Shown here: one piece after another, positions 1 through 10,015 of the stretch
Position numbering within the stretch: position 1 is the first letter of the stretch
Layout: every line of letters begins with the position of its first letter
NCBI GenBank assembly: GCA_000018565.1
Contig: CP000875.1
Location: forward strand, 185,199 to 249,198
Direction of reading: 5' to 3'
Origin: Herpetosiphon aurantiacus DSM 785
Lineage (GTDB): Bacteria > Chloroflexota > Chloroflexia > Chloroflexales > Herpetosiphonaceae
DNA: 64,000 nt
Notes under the pieces: generated by a model
The model's database searches: none
What the model saw: the letters and a program-made list of their open reading frames with translations, nothing else
What the model was told of the DNA's origin: nothing
Translations under genes and position numbers: made by a program

Positions 1-726
1 GCAGTGCTCAGTGGTCGGCATGCCAATAGTTTTGCTTTGGTTCGCCCACCAGGCCATCATGCGACCGCCGACCAAGCTATGGGATTTTGCTTGTTCAATA
101 ATGCGGCGATTGCGGCGGCCTTTGCTCAACGTGAATATGGCCTCAAACGAGTGGCAATTTTGGATTGGGACGTGCATCATGGCAACGGAACCCAAGATAT
201 TTTCTACCAAAACCCCGATGTGCTCTACATCTCGACCCATGGCTGGCCGCTTTGGCCCAACTCAGGTCATTGGAAGGAGATGGGCGCGAACGCTGGATTG
301 GGCACGACCCTTAACTTGCCATTACGCCCATTAACTGGCGATATGGGTTTTCATCTGGTGTTTGAACAAGCGATTGCCCCAGCTATTCGGCGCTTCAAGC
401 CTGAGTTATTGATCATCTCGGCGGGCTATGATGCGCATATTTACGACCCATTGGGGAATTTGGCACTCTCCACTGGCGGTTATGCCCAGCTATCGTCGAT
501 CGTGTATAATTTAGCCGCCGAGTGCTGCGATGGACGCTTGGTGGGCTTGCTTGAGGGTGGTTACAACCTCGAAGCCCTCGCTCAAAGCCTCACTGCAACG
601 CTGCAAACATGGGTTTCTGGTCAGCCTGCCCCGATTTTCAATCAAGAAGTCAGTCATACCCCAGAACCCGATGTTACCTGGCTGATCGAGCATCTCCGCC
701 GCGAACATCCGCTTTTGAAGGGATGA
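1..726 (+). CDS. Histone deacetylase family protein (5' partial)
   Basis: Zn-dependent deacetylase of the HDAC/AcuC/acetylpolyamine amidohydrolase superfamily, expected in the cytoplasm and acting on acetylated lysines or polyamines. The frame is open to the first base of the window, so the N-terminal part is missing. Visible motifs are the catalytic His pair in RPPGHHA, the metal-binding Asp and His in LDWDVHHGNGTQ, the second metal Asp in SAGYDAH, and the late LLEGGYN loop. All catalytic elements seen are intact, so the gene looks functional. The substrate cannot be told from sequence. A repeat-rich gap separates it from the his genes, so it is probably not part of that operon. Confidence 0.9.
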   Translation, partial: AVLSGRHANSFALVRPPGHHATADQAMGFCLFNNAAIAAAFAQREYGLKRVAILDWDVHHGNGTQDIFYQNPDVLYISTHGWPLWPNSGHWKEMGANAGLGTTLNLPLRPLTGDMGFHLVFEQAIAPAIRRFKPELLIISAGYDAHIYDPLGNLALSTGGYAQLSSIVYNLAAECCDGRLVGLLEGGYNLEALAQSLTATLQTWVSGQPAPIFNQEVSHTPEPDVTWLIEHLRREHPLLKG

Positions 727-1134
727 ATTATGAGGGCAGAAGGCAGAAGGCAGAAGGCAAAAATCAAAATAGGGATGAAGAACATAGAGCATAGAGGTAC
801 TGGATTCTAGGGTTAACCACGGCGTGATTCCCTCACCCCCTTGCCCCCTCTCCCGCCCAGCAGGCGAGGGGGAATCACGCTCGGAGTGCTCCCCTCGCCC
901 GCCGCAGTGGGAGAGGGGCTGGGGGTGAGGGACGGTTAGAACTGGTTGTTCATCCTATGAACCATTACACATAAGAATATAGAACATAGGGATCGCGGAT
1001 CGGGGGCTGGGCTTGGGAATAGGCTATTGACGCTTGGCTATCGGAACGTTTTGGAATTTCAAACTAGCCCATAGCCCATCCCAGACCGATCCCCAACCCC
1101 CGATCCCCGACCCGCAATACATACAAGGACACTT
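727..1134. other. Repeat-rich intergenic region
   Basis: 408 bases with no convincing gene. It contains short AT-rich direct repeats (aacatagagcatagagg and a variant near 980), the large GC-rich palindromic element listed separately, and a stretch at about 990-1115 of gatcggggg/ccccgatc-type text related to segments near 1745, 1865, 17960 and 60585. Confidence 0.6.
830..931. repeat. Dispersed GC-rich inverted repeat, copy 1
   Basis: A ~100-base element that starts ccctcacccccttgcccc and ends with the near-complementary ggggctgggggtgaggg, so the whole unit can fold into a long imperfect hairpin. Full-length relatives lie at 10887-10986 and 21957-22043. Right-half copies lie at about 52024, 54223 and 54380. 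All copies are intergenic. Confidence 0.8.
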
Positions 1135-1767
1135 ATGATTGCAGTGATCAATTATGGAGCTGGCAACTTGCCCAATGCAGTGCGAGCCTTGGAATATGTT
1201 CAAGCCCCGATCGAAGTGGTGACTGATCCAGCGGCAGTACGGGCGGCGCAGGCAGTGGTTTTGCCTGGCGTTGGCGCAACCGCCGATACCATGCGCTCGT
1301 TGCGTGAAATGGGCATGGATTCAGCAATTCGCGAGGTGATTGCTCGCGGAACGCCATTTTTGGGCATTTGTGTGGGTATGCAAGTGCTGGCCGAGCAAAG
1401 CGAAGAATTTGGCTTGCACGAATGCCTTGGCTTAGTGCCAGGCACGATTCGCCGCTTCGATCAAGGCTTGAAAGTACCACAAATTGGCTGGAACGGCGTG
1501 CAGCACGATGGCAGCGCCTTGTGGGATGGGATTCCCAACGGAGCTGAATTTTATTTTGTGCATTCCTATTATTTAGCAACTGACGATGTAGCTTTGGTCA
1601 CTGGCCGTACCGAGTATGGTCTGAATTTTCCGGCAGCGATTGCCCGCGATAATATTACTGCTGTCCAGTTTCACCCCGAAAAAAGCGGCCAATGGGGGCT
1701 AAAATTGCTGGGGAATTGGGTTGAATTGGCACTGAGTCGGGGTTCAGGGGTCGGGGATCGGGCGTAA
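1135..1767 (+). CDS. hisH: Imidazole glycerol phosphate synthase, glutaminase subunit HisH
   Basis: Class I glutamine amidotransferase subunit that releases ammonia from glutamine for HisF in histidine biosynthesis. The 210 residues match the usual family length. The nucleophile Cys lies in GICVGMQ (about residue 79), and the His-Glu of the triad in QFHPEKSG near the C terminus. An AAGGA ribosome site precedes the ATG. hisA follows after 141 bases of repeat-like spacer, and hisF lies further on in the same direction, so the functional partners are clustered. Confidence 0.96.
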   Translation: MIAVINYGAGNLPNAVRALEYVQAPIEVVTDPAAVRAAQAVVLPGVGATADTMRSLREMGMDSAIREVIARGTPFLGICVGMQVLAEQSEEFGLHECLGLVPGTIRRFDQGLKVPQIGWNGVQHDGSALWDGIPNGAEFYFVHSYYLATDDVALVTGRTEYGLNFPAAIARDNITAVQFHPEKSGQWGLKLLGNWVELALSRGSGVGDRA

Positions 1768-1908
1768 CATTCAAGCAATCTCAATATTATAGAGCTATAA
1801 CAAGGCGATGATAGAGCGCAGCAGGATCGTATAAAACTGGGCTGGTTTGGCAAACATAGCCGATCCCCAACCCCCAAAACCCGATCCCCAATGACTTTTA
1901 GGAGAACC

Positions 1909-2631
1909 ATGCAACTTATACCAGCAATCGATTTGCGCGATGGCCGTTGTGTGCGGCTGGTGCAAGGTGATTTTGAACAAACCACCGTCTATGGCGATGA
2001 TCCGGTGGCGGTCGCGCAGCAGTGGGAAGCAGCCGGCGCTGCCCGTATTCACATTGTTGATCTTGATGGAGCCAAAGCTGGTCGCCCAACTCAAACCAGC
2101 ACGATTGCTGCAATCACCAAAGCGGTCAGTGTGCCTGTGCAACTTGGTGGTGGCTTGCGCGATGCCGCCAGTATTGCCGCCGCTTTTGAGCTTGGCGTGA
2201 GCGATGTGATTTTGGGCACGGTAGCGGTGCGCAACCCTGAATTGGTGGCCGAATTGGTGCGCCAATATGGTAAGGCGATTACGATTGGTATCGATGCCCG
2301 CAATGGGGTCGTGGCGACCGAAGGCTGGCTGGCGAGCAGCCGTCAACGCGCAACTGAACTAGCTGAACAAATGGGTCAACTCGGAGTTGCGCGGATCATC
2401 TATACTGATATTAGCCGTGATGGCACCTTGAGCGAACCAAATTATGCTCAAACTGCCGCCTTGGTAACCCCCAATGGCCCAGCAATTATCGCTTCTGGCG
2501 GCATCGCCCGCGTTGAACATTTGGCGCGTTTGGCTGAACTGGGCATTAGCGGGGCAATTATTGGCACGGCACTTTATACAGGCCATATCGATCTGGCCTC
2601 GGCAATTCAAACGATTGAACACGGAGGCTAA
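1909..2631 (+). CDS. hisA: ProFAR isomerase HisA
   Basis: Phosphoribosylformimino-5-aminoimidazole carboxamide ribotide isomerase, a (beta/alpha)8 barrel in histidine synthesis. The N terminus [20 protein letters not shown] carries the catalytic Asp, and the second half-barrel has [10 protein letters not shown] chose the ATG at 1909 because an AGGAG site lies just upstream and the protein then begins with the family motif. An in-frame ATG at 1891 would add six residues and lacks a ribosome site. About 240 residues. The next gene starts two bases after the stop, which suggests translational coupling. Confidence 0.96.
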   Translation: MQLIPAIDLRDGRCVRLVQGDFEQTTVYGDDPVAVAQQWEAAGAARIHIVDLDGAKAGRPTQTSTIAAITKAVSVPVQLGGGLRDAASIAAAFELGVSDVILGTVAVRNPELVAELVRQYGKAITIGIDARNGVVATEGWLASSRQRATELAEQMGQLGVARIIYTDISRDGTLSEPNYAQTAALVTPNGPAIIASGGIARVEHLARLAELGISGAIIGTALYTGHIDLASAIQTIEHGG

Positions 2632-2633
2632 AC

Positions 2634-3731
2634 GTGTCGTCATCGAAACAAGATATTACTGCTCGTTATGAAGAGGAGCGTTTACGCGCCCAAGAGCAAT
2701 CGCAATTGCTCTATCTCCAGAATCAAATCGATGAATTACGTCGTCAAATCAAAGACGTAAACGGCAAGTACGCGTGGTCAACCGAGCAATCGCGTAAATC
2801 TGAGGCGGTCGTGGCTCAATTGCAAGGCATGATCGAGCGTCAAGCCCAAGAGCAAGCCCAAACCTTGGAAAGCTATCGCCGCGAATTGACCACCTTGCGC
2901 AAGGAAATTGCTAACAGCACTGTGCGCATGGACGATAGCGTCAAGCCAATTCGTGATATTCAGCTTTCGTTGGCCCAACAGCAAGAGCATCGCAAACAAG
3001 ATTTGCAAACATCACAAAGCTGGTTTGCCCGAATTGAATTGATGGAACAGCGCATGAGCGATTTTGAGGCGCGGATGCGTGAGCAAACTGAGCATTATCG
3101 TTCGTTGGGCGGCCAGATCGAGCATTTGCGGGCTGCCGATGCTGAAACTGTGCAAGATATGCGCAAACTTAGCGAAGATGTGCAAATTGAAAAGCAACAA
3201 ATGCGTCGCCAAGCCGTCGAAACCCAACAAATGGTGATCGATATTGGCGAAGGTATTCGCGAGTTGCGTTCGCGCTTTGAGCGGCTTGAGGATTTGCAAA
3301 AAGGTTTGGAAGCCCAAATCGAACCATTGCCTGAGCAAATTGAGGTTGTACGTGCCCAACTGCCCGATATGATCGCCGAAATCAAGCGGATCGAGCGGGT
3401 CAGTACCGAGCGCTTCTTGATGAACCAAGAACGCTTGGAAGAATTACGCGGTCAACATAACGAGCAGCTTGATGAATTGCGCAGTGCTGATGAAACCCAT
3501 CTTCGCCAAATTATGGGTTCGTTGGAGCGGATTGATACCTGGTGTCATGAGTATGAATCGAAGCTCAGCCGTACCCAAAACCGCCTCGAAGATGCCCAAA
3601 TTTCCAATTTGAGCCGCATGCAAGATTTTGAGCGGCGCGAAGTGCAAGCGCTGAGCGATATGTTGGCGGCAATTCAAGGCCGTTTGCAAATTGCCCAAAG
3701 CGAAATTTTGGAACGTGGAAGCGAGATCTAA
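2634..3731 (+). CDS. Long coiled-coil protein inside the his cluster
   Basis: No family recognised. The 365-residue product starts at GTG and is almost wholly charged heptad-like coiled coil (Glu, Gln, Arg, Leu rich) from about residue 15 to 355. There is no signal peptide, membrane segment or globular domain, so a cytoplasmic filament, scaffold or SMC-arm-like role is possible. It begins two bases after hisA, and hisF begins two bases after it, so it must be co-transcribed with them. Nothing in its sequence links it to histidine synthesis. Its tight position may reflect coupling rather than shared function. Confidence 0.85.
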   Translation: MSSSKQDITARYEEERLRAQEQSQLLYLQNQIDELRRQIKDVNGKYAWSTEQSRKSEAVVAQLQGMIERQAQEQAQTLESYRRELTTLRKEIANSTVRMDDSVKPIRDIQLSLAQQQEHRKQDLQTSQSWFARIELMEQRMSDFEARMREQTEHYRSLGGQIEHLRAADAETVQDMRKLSEDVQIEKQQMRRQAVETQQMVIDIGEGIRELRSRFERLEDLQKGLEAQIEPLPEQIEVVRAQLPDMIAEIKRIERVSTERFLMNQERLEELRGQHNEQLDELRSADETHLRQIMGSLERIDTWCHEYESKLSRTQNRLEDAQISNLSRMQDFERREVQALSDMLAAIQGRLQIAQSEILERGSEI

Positions 3732-3733
3732 GC

Positions 3734-4525
3734 ATGCTGACACGGCGAATTATTCCTTGTTTGGATGTGAAGGCTGGGCGTGTAGTCAAGGGCATCAGCT
3801 TTCTCAACCATCGCGATGCTGGTGATCCAGTGCAATTAGCAGCCTTCTACAACGAATCGGGCGCTGATGAATTGGTGTTTTACGATATTACCGCTTCATC
3901 CGATGAGCGCAATATTATGGTCGAAGTGGTTGAGAATGTGGCACGGCAGGTCTTTATTCCGCTAACGGTTGGTGGTGGCATTCGCACGGTCGATGATATG
4001 TATCGAATGTTGCGGGCTGGCGCGGATAAAGTTTCGATCAATACCGCTGCGGTGCTCAACCCGCAATTAATCGAAGATGGAGCCAAGCGTTTCGGCTCAC
4101 AGTGCATTGTGCTTTCGATGGATGCGCGTCGGATCAACGAGCCAGGCCAACCCAGCCAATGGAATGTTTTCACCCATACTGGGCGCGATCCACGGCCAAC
4201 CGGCTTGGATGCAATTGAATGGGCCAAACGAGTGGTCGATTTGGGTGCTGGCGAGTTGGTGATCAACAGCATGGATGCCGATGGTACTGGCGCGGGCTAC
4301 GATAACGAATTATTATCGGCGATTAGCCAGCAAGTTGGCGTGCCTGTGATTGCCTCTGGTGGTGCTGGCAAGCCCGAACATTTGCTCGCCGCATTGCACG
4401 AAGGCAAAGCCGATGCCGTCTTGGCTGCCTCGATCTTCCACTTTGGCACCTACACGGTCGAAGCCGTCAAAGAATATTTGGCCAATCAAGGCATTCCAAT
4501 GCGCCGCACGCCGAGGCCTGTATGA
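3734..4525 (+). CDS. hisF: Imidazole glycerol phosphate synthase, cyclase subunit HisF
   Basis: Cyclase subunit that uses HisH-derived ammonia to form IGP and AICAR. The N terminus [19 protein letters not shown] holds the catalytic Asp11-type residue, and the second half has [15 protein letters not shown] with the other catalytic Asp. The length of 263 residues is typical. The stop overlaps the moaD start by four bases (ATGA), so the his and molybdopterin genes are translated from one message. Confidence 0.97.
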   Translation: MLTRRIIPCLDVKAGRVVKGISFLNHRDAGDPVQLAAFYNESGADELVFYDITASSDERNIMVEVVENVARQVFIPLTVGGGIRTVDDMYRMLRAGADKVSINTAAVLNPQLIEDGAKRFGSQCIVLSMDARRINEPGQPSQWNVFTHTGRDPRPTGLDAIEWAKRVVDLGAGELVINSMDADGTGAGYDNELLSAISQQVGVPVIASGGAGKPEHLLAALHEGKADAVLAASIFHFGTYTVEAVKEYLANQGIPMRRTPRPV

Positions 4526-4761
4526 TCATTAGCATTCGTTTATTTGCTGGCTTGCGTGAAGCACTCAATCAATCAAGTCTGAATTTGGATGTGGCTGAGA
4601 CTGCGACAGTTGGCACAGCGCTGGCGCAATTAGCTGAATTGCATCCCAAATTGCCTTTAACTGGCTTAGCGTATGCGATCAATCGCCAATATGTGACGCT
4701 TGAGGCGACGCTTCAGCCCAACGACGAACTGGCCTTGATTCCGCCAGTGAGTGGGGGCTAG
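4522..4761 (+). CDS. moaD: Molybdopterin synthase sulfur carrier MoaD
   Basis: Ubiquitin-like small subunit (79 residues) of molybdopterin synthase. The C terminus ends in PPVSGG, with the Gly-Gly that becomes a thiocarboxylate and donates sulfur to cyclic pyranopterin monophosphate. It overlaps hisF by four bases and is followed directly by moaE. No other molybdenum-cofactor gene is visible in the window. Confidence 0.92.
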   Translation: MIISIRLFAGLREALNQSSLNLDVAETATVGTALAQLAELHPKLPLTGLAYAINRQYVTLEATLQPNDELALIPPVSGG

Positions 4762-4762
4762 A

Positions 4763-5179
4763 GTGCAAGCATTTTTGGTAACCGAGGCAGTTTTGCAACC
4801 CGAGCCGTTGCGCCAGTTGGTCAGCGACCCCGGCCATGGGGCGATTGTGCTGTTTGAAGGCGTGGCTCGCAATAACTTTGGTGGGCGAGCTACGGCCTAC
4901 TTGGAGTACGAAGCCTATCCCGAGATGGCTGAGCAGCAACTAGTCTTGTTGGCGCGGCAAGCCCAAGTCCAATTTGGCATTGGCAAGGTCGCGATTCACC
5001 ATCGGGTTGGCGTGTTGCAAATTGGCGAAACTGCCGTGCTGATTGCAATTGGCTCGGCCCATCGTGGCGCGGCATTTGCTGCGGTGGCTTGGCTGATGGA
5101 TCAAATCAAGGTGGTTGTGCCAATTTGGAAATGTGAGCACTGGACCGATGGTTCGCAAGAATGGGTGGGTCAGCGTTGA
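4763..5179 (+). CDS. moaE: Molybdopterin synthase catalytic subunit MoaE
   Basis: Large subunit that converts precursor Z to molybdopterin with MoaD thiocarboxylate. Family features visible are FEGVARNNFGGRATAYLEYE, HRVGVLQIGETAVLIAIGS with the following HR, and the Lys region DQIKVVVPIWKCE. I chose the GTG at 4763, one base after the moaD stop. Another in-frame GTG at 4751 would overlap moaD and add four residues. About 138 residues, a normal length. The macroglobulin gene follows after 16 bases. Confidence 0.92.
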   Translation: MQAFLVTEAVLQPEPLRQLVSDPGHGAIVLFEGVARNNFGGRATAYLEYEAYPEMAEQQLVLLARQAQVQFGIGKVAIHHRVGVLQIGETAVLIAIGSAHRGAAFAAVAWLMDQIKVVVPIWKCEHWTDGSQEWVGQR

Positions 5180-5195
5180 AGCACTAAGGTGAGCT

Positions 5196-8100
5196 ATGCG
5201 ATTGCTCGAAAAACTAGCACGATGGTGGTGGCGTTGGCTTCTAACAACAATTAGTTTGTTGGGCACGGCGCTGCTTGGCGTAATCGTGGCGAGTATCGCT
5301 GGCTGGGTTCCGCAACCAAGTGTTTTGCGCTTAACGCCGTTGGCTGGTAGCCGCGAATTGCCGCCAGCCACGGCCTTGGAATTTAATTTCAATCTGCCGA
5401 TGGATCGTTCGAGCGTCGAGGATGCTTTGGTGATTACGCCGCCGGTGCGTGGACGTTGGCATTGGGAAGGCCGCGCCCGTGCCCGTTGGCAGCCTGAATT
5501 TGGCTGGACACCAGGCACAACCGTGACGGTGCAATTACGCCCAACCGCCCAATCGATGTTGCGCCAAACCCTGGCAACAACCGTGACAACCCAATTTACC
5601 GCCGCTCCTGCCCCGCTGTTAGTGTTTCGCTCACCGCTACCCAATGCGATTATTGCCCCCAATACCCCGATTTTGTTGCGTTTCAATCGGGCGATGATCG
5701 ATTATGCCAGCCAAACTGAGCGGGGCTTAGCTGAATTAAGCATCGAGCCAAATGCTGCTAGCCAAGTGCGTTGGCTCGATGATCGTAGCGTTTTGGTGCA
5801 GGCGCAATGGCAGATTGGTCAGCACTATCAACTCAAGCTGCAAGATCTCAACGATCTGCTGGGAATTCCGGTTCAGACCACCGAATGGCAAGTGCAGGTG
5901 AGCGAGCCAAACCTGATTGCTCCGCCAACGACCCAAACCCTTCAGGCTGATCAAGCCTTGGAATGGGCCTTTGAGGGTTTGCTTGATCAAACCACAACCC
6001 AACAATTGATCAAACGAATTCAATTTACTCCCGCTGTGAGCACAACCTGGCAGGTGCAATATCAGCCTGATCCCCAACCACAAACCATCATTCAAGCCTT
6101 GCCTGAGGCAGCTTGGCCAGCTCAAACGCTGACTACCAGCCTACAACTCAGCCAGCCAATCACCCAAGTTTGGCAAATTCAACCCAACTTGCAATTAATT
6201 GGCTCAGTGCCAGGCCGTGGTGGCAGTTTAGCCGTTGATGATCCGCTGCGCTTGCTGTTCAACCAAACGCCTGAGCGCCAGCAACTTGTCGAGCAACTAT
6301 TTATCGAGCCTGAAGTTGCGAATGTGGCGATTAACATCAACAATCAGCAGGCCTTGATTAGTGCTGCATGGCAACCAAGCACAGTTTACACGCTGACCTT
6401 GGCTGGCTCTGCCCCGCTGACCTTTCGCACCCAAACCCAAGCGCAGCCACTGCAAATTGAAGGTGCGGCTTATTCGTTGTTGTTGCCGGAAACTACCGCC
6501 GAATTGCGGTTGAGTGGGCGCGAAAATAGCCGACTCACGGCGAATCTGTATGCGGTTGATCGGGCGGTTTTGGCGGCGGCTTTGCAACAACCGCAAACCC
6601 CGCTTAATCCTCAGCGTTATAATTTGCAACCGCAACAGCAATGGCAAATTGCCGCTGGCCCTGAACGAACCATTAGCATTACCCCAACTCAAGCGGCGTT
6701 ATTACTGCAAGTGCAAGCTCCCAATGCCGAACTTGTGCAACATGTGTTGATTTGGACTCCCTATCGAGCGCAATTGTTGGCGACACCTGAGCAAGCCCAA
6801 GCGTGGATTGTTGATCTGGTCAATCGCCAACCAGTCGCCGCCGCAAATTTGAGCATTTTGGCGGGTGCAAATCAACTTGCCACAGGCCAGAGCGATTCGC
6901 AAGGGCTTTGGCAAAGCTCAATTCAGGGCAGTAGCGGGCGTTTGGTCTTGCTTGGCGGCGAGCCGCAAGCGCCGATTGTGGCTGAAACGATTATTCGACC
7001 ACAACGCCAAGCACCAAGTTTGAGTAGCCAATTGCTGCTTGACCGCCAGAGCTACCTAGCCAACCAACAACTGACGATTATCGGCAGCAGCGAGTTTGCT
7101 GCGGATGGGATGACTACGCCAACCCTAACCTTGGCAGTGCTTGATCCTAGTGGCCAAGCGATTGCGCCCGAACAAACCTTGGTGCTAAGCCAAAGTCTCT
7201 GGATAACCAAGGTGCAACTGGCCGCCGATGTTCAACCTGGTTTGTATGAAGTGCGGCTGCGCTATGCCAACCAAGTGATTGCGAGCCAAAATTTTGTGGT
7301 CAATCAGCCCGATTTGGCCTATCGCGTAGTTTTACCCGAATTGCAAGCGACCAATGCGATCGTGTCAGCTGAAATCATCAGCGATTTACCGAGCCAACAT
7401 GGCCTGTGGCGCTTGCTTGATCAGCGTAATCGCCAAGTGAATGCTGGCAGTTGGCATAGCAACGCCGCTGGAATTGCCCAGTTCGATTATCAACAGAGCC
7501 AAACGTTGTTGGGCGATTATGTGCTCGAAATTCAGCTTGGTGAGCAAGTTAGCTATCATCCCAGCCAAATTCACTATCCTGCGCAATTAGCTGCCAAGGC
7601 TGAGCAACAGTTGCTCAATCCCAATCAACCAGCCACGATCAACTTCCAGCTGCGCGATCAACAGGGTATGGCTTTGAGCAATCGTGCTTTGCAAATCGAA
7701 GTTCAAGGCGCAATTAGCAGCACCCAAAGTTTGCGTACCAATGCTGCTGGCGAAGTTGTTTGGCGCACCAATGGTTTGCGGGCGGGCCTGTGGCTGATTC
7801 GTGCCAGTAGCCCAGATGCGGCCAGCGTGGAAGTGCCTTTGTGGGTGTTGGGGGCCAAGAGCGATCAATTGATTGGTCGGAGCCAAAGTAGCTTGGTCGA
7901 AACAACTGAACTCGCGCTTGCCCCGCTGACCAATCTGGCGGCTACTAATGTGTTGGTTAGTTGGTTTGAAGGTAGCAGCATTCGCCAGCAGATTCAGCCT
8001 TGGGTTGCGGGCCAGAGCATCGCGATTACGCCCAGTCTGAGCAATACTCAGCAATTAGAGGTAGCTTTGGCTTGGCTTGATGCTGAGCAGTTAATCAGTA

Positions 8101-9971
8101 GCAGCAGCCAAATTCCCTTCCAAGCAGTTGCGCCACTCGATTTGACGATGGTTGTGAGCGGTTCGCAATTGGTGCTGGCAACCCAACGCGCTGGTCGTCC
8201 TGTTGCCAGCATGGTTGGCTTGAGTTTTCAGTCAATCCAAACGTCAGCTAGCCAACAACGGCTTGTGCGCACAGCCAGCAATGGCCAAGCAGTGCTCGAT
8301 TTACAAGGATTTGGCGAGGGTTGGCGGATTCAGGCCTTAGCCAGTGATGGCTTGAATAGCGCCGAAGCCACGACGTTGTATGCAGCAAATCCCTTGATCG
8401 ATGCCCAAATGCTGTTGCCCGAACGCTTGATTGTGGGCGATCAACTGAGCGTGACCGCTCGCTTGAATTTGCTAGCGACTCGCGGTGGGATTCCTAGCGT
8501 TAGCCTGAGCGTCGATTCGGCTTATCTTGCGGCCTTGGCTGAGCCAACCACGGGCAATAGTGGCCGAATTTATACCACAACTCAAGCCTTGGTTGCCGCC
8601 AACCTTGGTACGACCACGCTCACCGCAACCATTGAAGTTAATCAGCAAACCCAAATTATCACCAAAGCCCTGACGATTCAGCCACCAAGCCAAGTGCGTT
8701 TGCAACAAAGCCGTTTGTTGACCGAAGCGACCGATATTACTTGGCAAGTGCCGACGGCCAACCAAGCAGCCTCAATTAATATTGTGATTGCTAGTTTAGC
8801 CCAAGCCAGCCAAGCCTTGCCTAGCCAATTGCCGGGCGATGATCCCCTGACGTTGGCTGGGCGAATTGCGCTATCCCGCTATGCAGCGCAGCCTGCGCAG
8901 GCCGAGATTGAATTATTGGCCAAGCAGCAACTTACCAATGGCAGCTGGAGTTGGGATGCGCAAGCGGGCGATTTGCAATTGACTGCCTTGATTGTGCAAC
9001 TGATTGCGACCGAGCAACGTTCGCCCCAACTGCGCCAACTCGAAGATCAAGCCGCTCGTTGGTTAGCCTTGGTTAGTCCACTTGATCCCGATTTGCGCAG
9101 CGAAATGCTGTTGGCCTTGGCGCACAGCGGCAAAACAGTTGAAGCTCAAATCACCAGCTTGCTCAAAAATCGCCAATTAACCACTGCCCAACGCTTGCGC
9201 TTGATCTATGCCTTGGTGCTGCTCGATTCGCCTCAAGCCGATCAATATTTGCTTGAAGTGAGCCAGATGTTGGCTCAACCCCTAACGCCAAGTGCTTGGA
9301 TGAGTCGCACCCGCCAAGCGGCGCTGATCGGCTTGATTTTTGAGCGCAGCCAACCAAGTTCAGCCTTACGTGCCCAAGTGCTCAAACTGATCGCCGAGGG
9401 CTGGAATGGCACGACATGGGAAGATTTGCCAAGTAGCGTAGCGGTATTTCAGCTAACCCAACAAGATTTTCCAACCCGTGGGGATTATCGTTTGGGCTTG
9501 AATGGCGCAGCCTTGAGCGATTATGATCAAGCTAGCAGCCTAATGTTGCCAATTACCAACCAACTTAACGTGCAGATCGAGCCGAATGGCCCAATCTTGT
9601 TGGCGAGTCAAGCTAGCTGGCAAAACCCTGCTACCCAAGCCTACTTGCTCCATTCCAGCAGCGAAGATCAATTGGCTTATGGTGAGCAATGGTTGTGGCA
9701 AGGCTATTTGGTGCTTGAACAAGATCTGTCATTGTTACAACTACGTTTGGCTGCGCCGAGTGGTGTGGAGTGGCAGCTTGGTTCAGCTACAGGCTTGAAT
9801 TGGCATGATGGTCTGTTCAGTGCCGCCAACGTTCGGGCTGGCATTTACCCCATTCAACTATTGGGCGTAGCTCGCCACAAGGGCCAATTTGCTTGGCCAG
9901 CGCCCCAATTAACCAGTGGCGGCCAGATCGTTGAGCTTAAACAAACCGCGCCGCCAGTGCTAATTCGCTGA
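5196..9971 (+). CDS. Alpha-2-macroglobulin-like giant envelope protein lacking a thioester
   Basis: A 1591-residue exported protein anchored by an N-terminal hydrophobic segment (about residues 15-38). Two bacterial Ig-like (Big_5-type) domains follow (about 40-140 and 145-235), then many beta-sandwich macroglobulin-type domains, then an alpha-helical toroid-like region (about 1200-1430, with LLAKQQLTNGSWSWDAQAGD) and a C-terminal beta domain. Bacterial macroglobulins trap proteases in the envelope, often through a CxEQ thioester. Here the expected spot before the toroid reads ASQALPSQLPGDD, with no Cys, so the covalent trap is absent. AAGGTGAG precedes the ATG. It is co-directional with moaE and probably in the same transcript. 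Confidence 0.85.
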   Translation: MRLLEKLARWWWRWLLTTISLLGTALLGVIVASIAGWVPQPSVLRLTPLAGSRELPPATALEFNFNLPMDRSSVEDALVITPPVRGRWHWEGRARARWQPEFGWTPGTTVTVQLRPTAQSMLRQTLATTVTTQFTAAPAPLLVFRSPLPNAIIAPNTPILLRFNRAMIDYASQTERGLAELSIEPNAASQVRWLDDRSVLVQAQWQIGQHYQLKLQDLNDLLGIPVQTTEWQVQVSEPNLIAPPTTQTLQADQALEWAFEGLLDQTTTQQLIKRIQFTPAVSTTWQVQYQPDPQPQTIIQALPEAAWPAQTLTTSLQLSQPITQVWQIQPNLQLIGSVPGRGGSLAVDDPLRLLFNQTPERQQLVEQLFIEPEVANVAININNQQALISAAWQPSTVYTLTLAGSAPLTFRTQTQAQPLQIEGAAYSLLLPETTAELRLSGRENSRLTANLYAVDRAVLAAALQQPQTPLNPQRYNLQPQQQWQIAAGPERTISITPTQAALLLQVQAPNAELVQHVLIWTPYRAQLLATPEQAQAWIVDLVNRQPVAAANLSILAGANQLATGQSDSQGLWQSSIQGSSGRLVLLGGEPQAPIVAETIIRPQRQAPSLSSQLLLDRQSYLANQQLTIIGSSEFAADGMTTPTLTLAVLDPSGQAIAPEQTLVLSQSLWITKVQLAADVQPGLYEVRLRYANQVIASQNFVVNQPDLAYRVVLPELQATNAIVSAEIISDLPSQHGLWRLLDQRNRQVNAGSWHSNAAGIAQFDYQQSQTLLGDYVLEIQLGEQVSYHPSQIHYPAQLAAKAEQQLLNPNQPATINFQLRDQQGMALSNRALQIEVQGAISSTQSLRTNAAGEVVWRTNGLRAGLWLIRASSPDAASVEVPLWVLGAKSDQLIGRSQSSLVETTELALAPLTNLAATNVLVSWFEGSSIRQQIQPWVAGQSIAITPSLSNTQQLEVALAWLDAEQLISSSSQIPFQAVAPLDLTMVVSGSQLVLATQRAGRPVASMVGLSFQSIQTSASQQRLVRTASNGQAVLDLQGFGEGWRIQALASDGLNSAEATTLYAANPLIDAQMLLPERLIVGDQLSVTARLNLLATRGGIPSVSLSVDSAYLAALAEPTTGNSGRIYTTTQALVAANLGTTTLTATIEVNQQTQIITKALTIQPPSQVRLQQSRLLTEATDITWQVPTANQAASINIVIASLAQASQALPSQLPGDDPLTLAGRIALSRYAAQPAQAEIELLAKQQLTNGSWSWDAQAGDLQLTALIVQLIATEQRSPQLRQLEDQAARWLALVSPLDPDLRSEMLLALAHSGKTVEAQITSLLKNRQLTTAQRLRLIYALVLLDSPQADQYLLEVSQMLAQPLTPSAWMSRTRQAALIGLIFERSQPSSALRAQVLKLIAEGWNGTTWEDLPSSVAVFQLTQQDFPTRGDYRLGLNGAALSDYDQASSLMLPITNQLNVQIEPNGPILLASQASWQNPATQAYLLHSSSEDQLAYGEQWLWQGYLVLEQDLSLLQLRLAAPSGVEWQLGSATGLNWHDGLFSAANVRAGIYPIQLLGVARHKGQFAWPAPQLTSGGQIVELKQTAPPVLIR

Positions 9972-9983
9972 TGGTACAATAGA
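9972..9983 (+). promoter_or_regulatory. Extended -10 promoter for the toroid gene
   Basis: TGG then TACAAT at 9972-9980, about 36 bases before the ATG at 10016. It is an extended -10 form (TGn + hexamer) with no clear -35 box. Similar TGn-TAnAAT boxes precede several other genes here. Confidence 0.5.
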
Positions 9984-10015
9984 CATATCTTTATTTTCAG
10001 AATTAAGGCACATCA

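Noticed and set aside
4940..5686. 248-residue open frame on the minus strand over moaE and the macroglobulin start
   Set aside because: Runs against two well-supported genes and shows no protein-like pattern.
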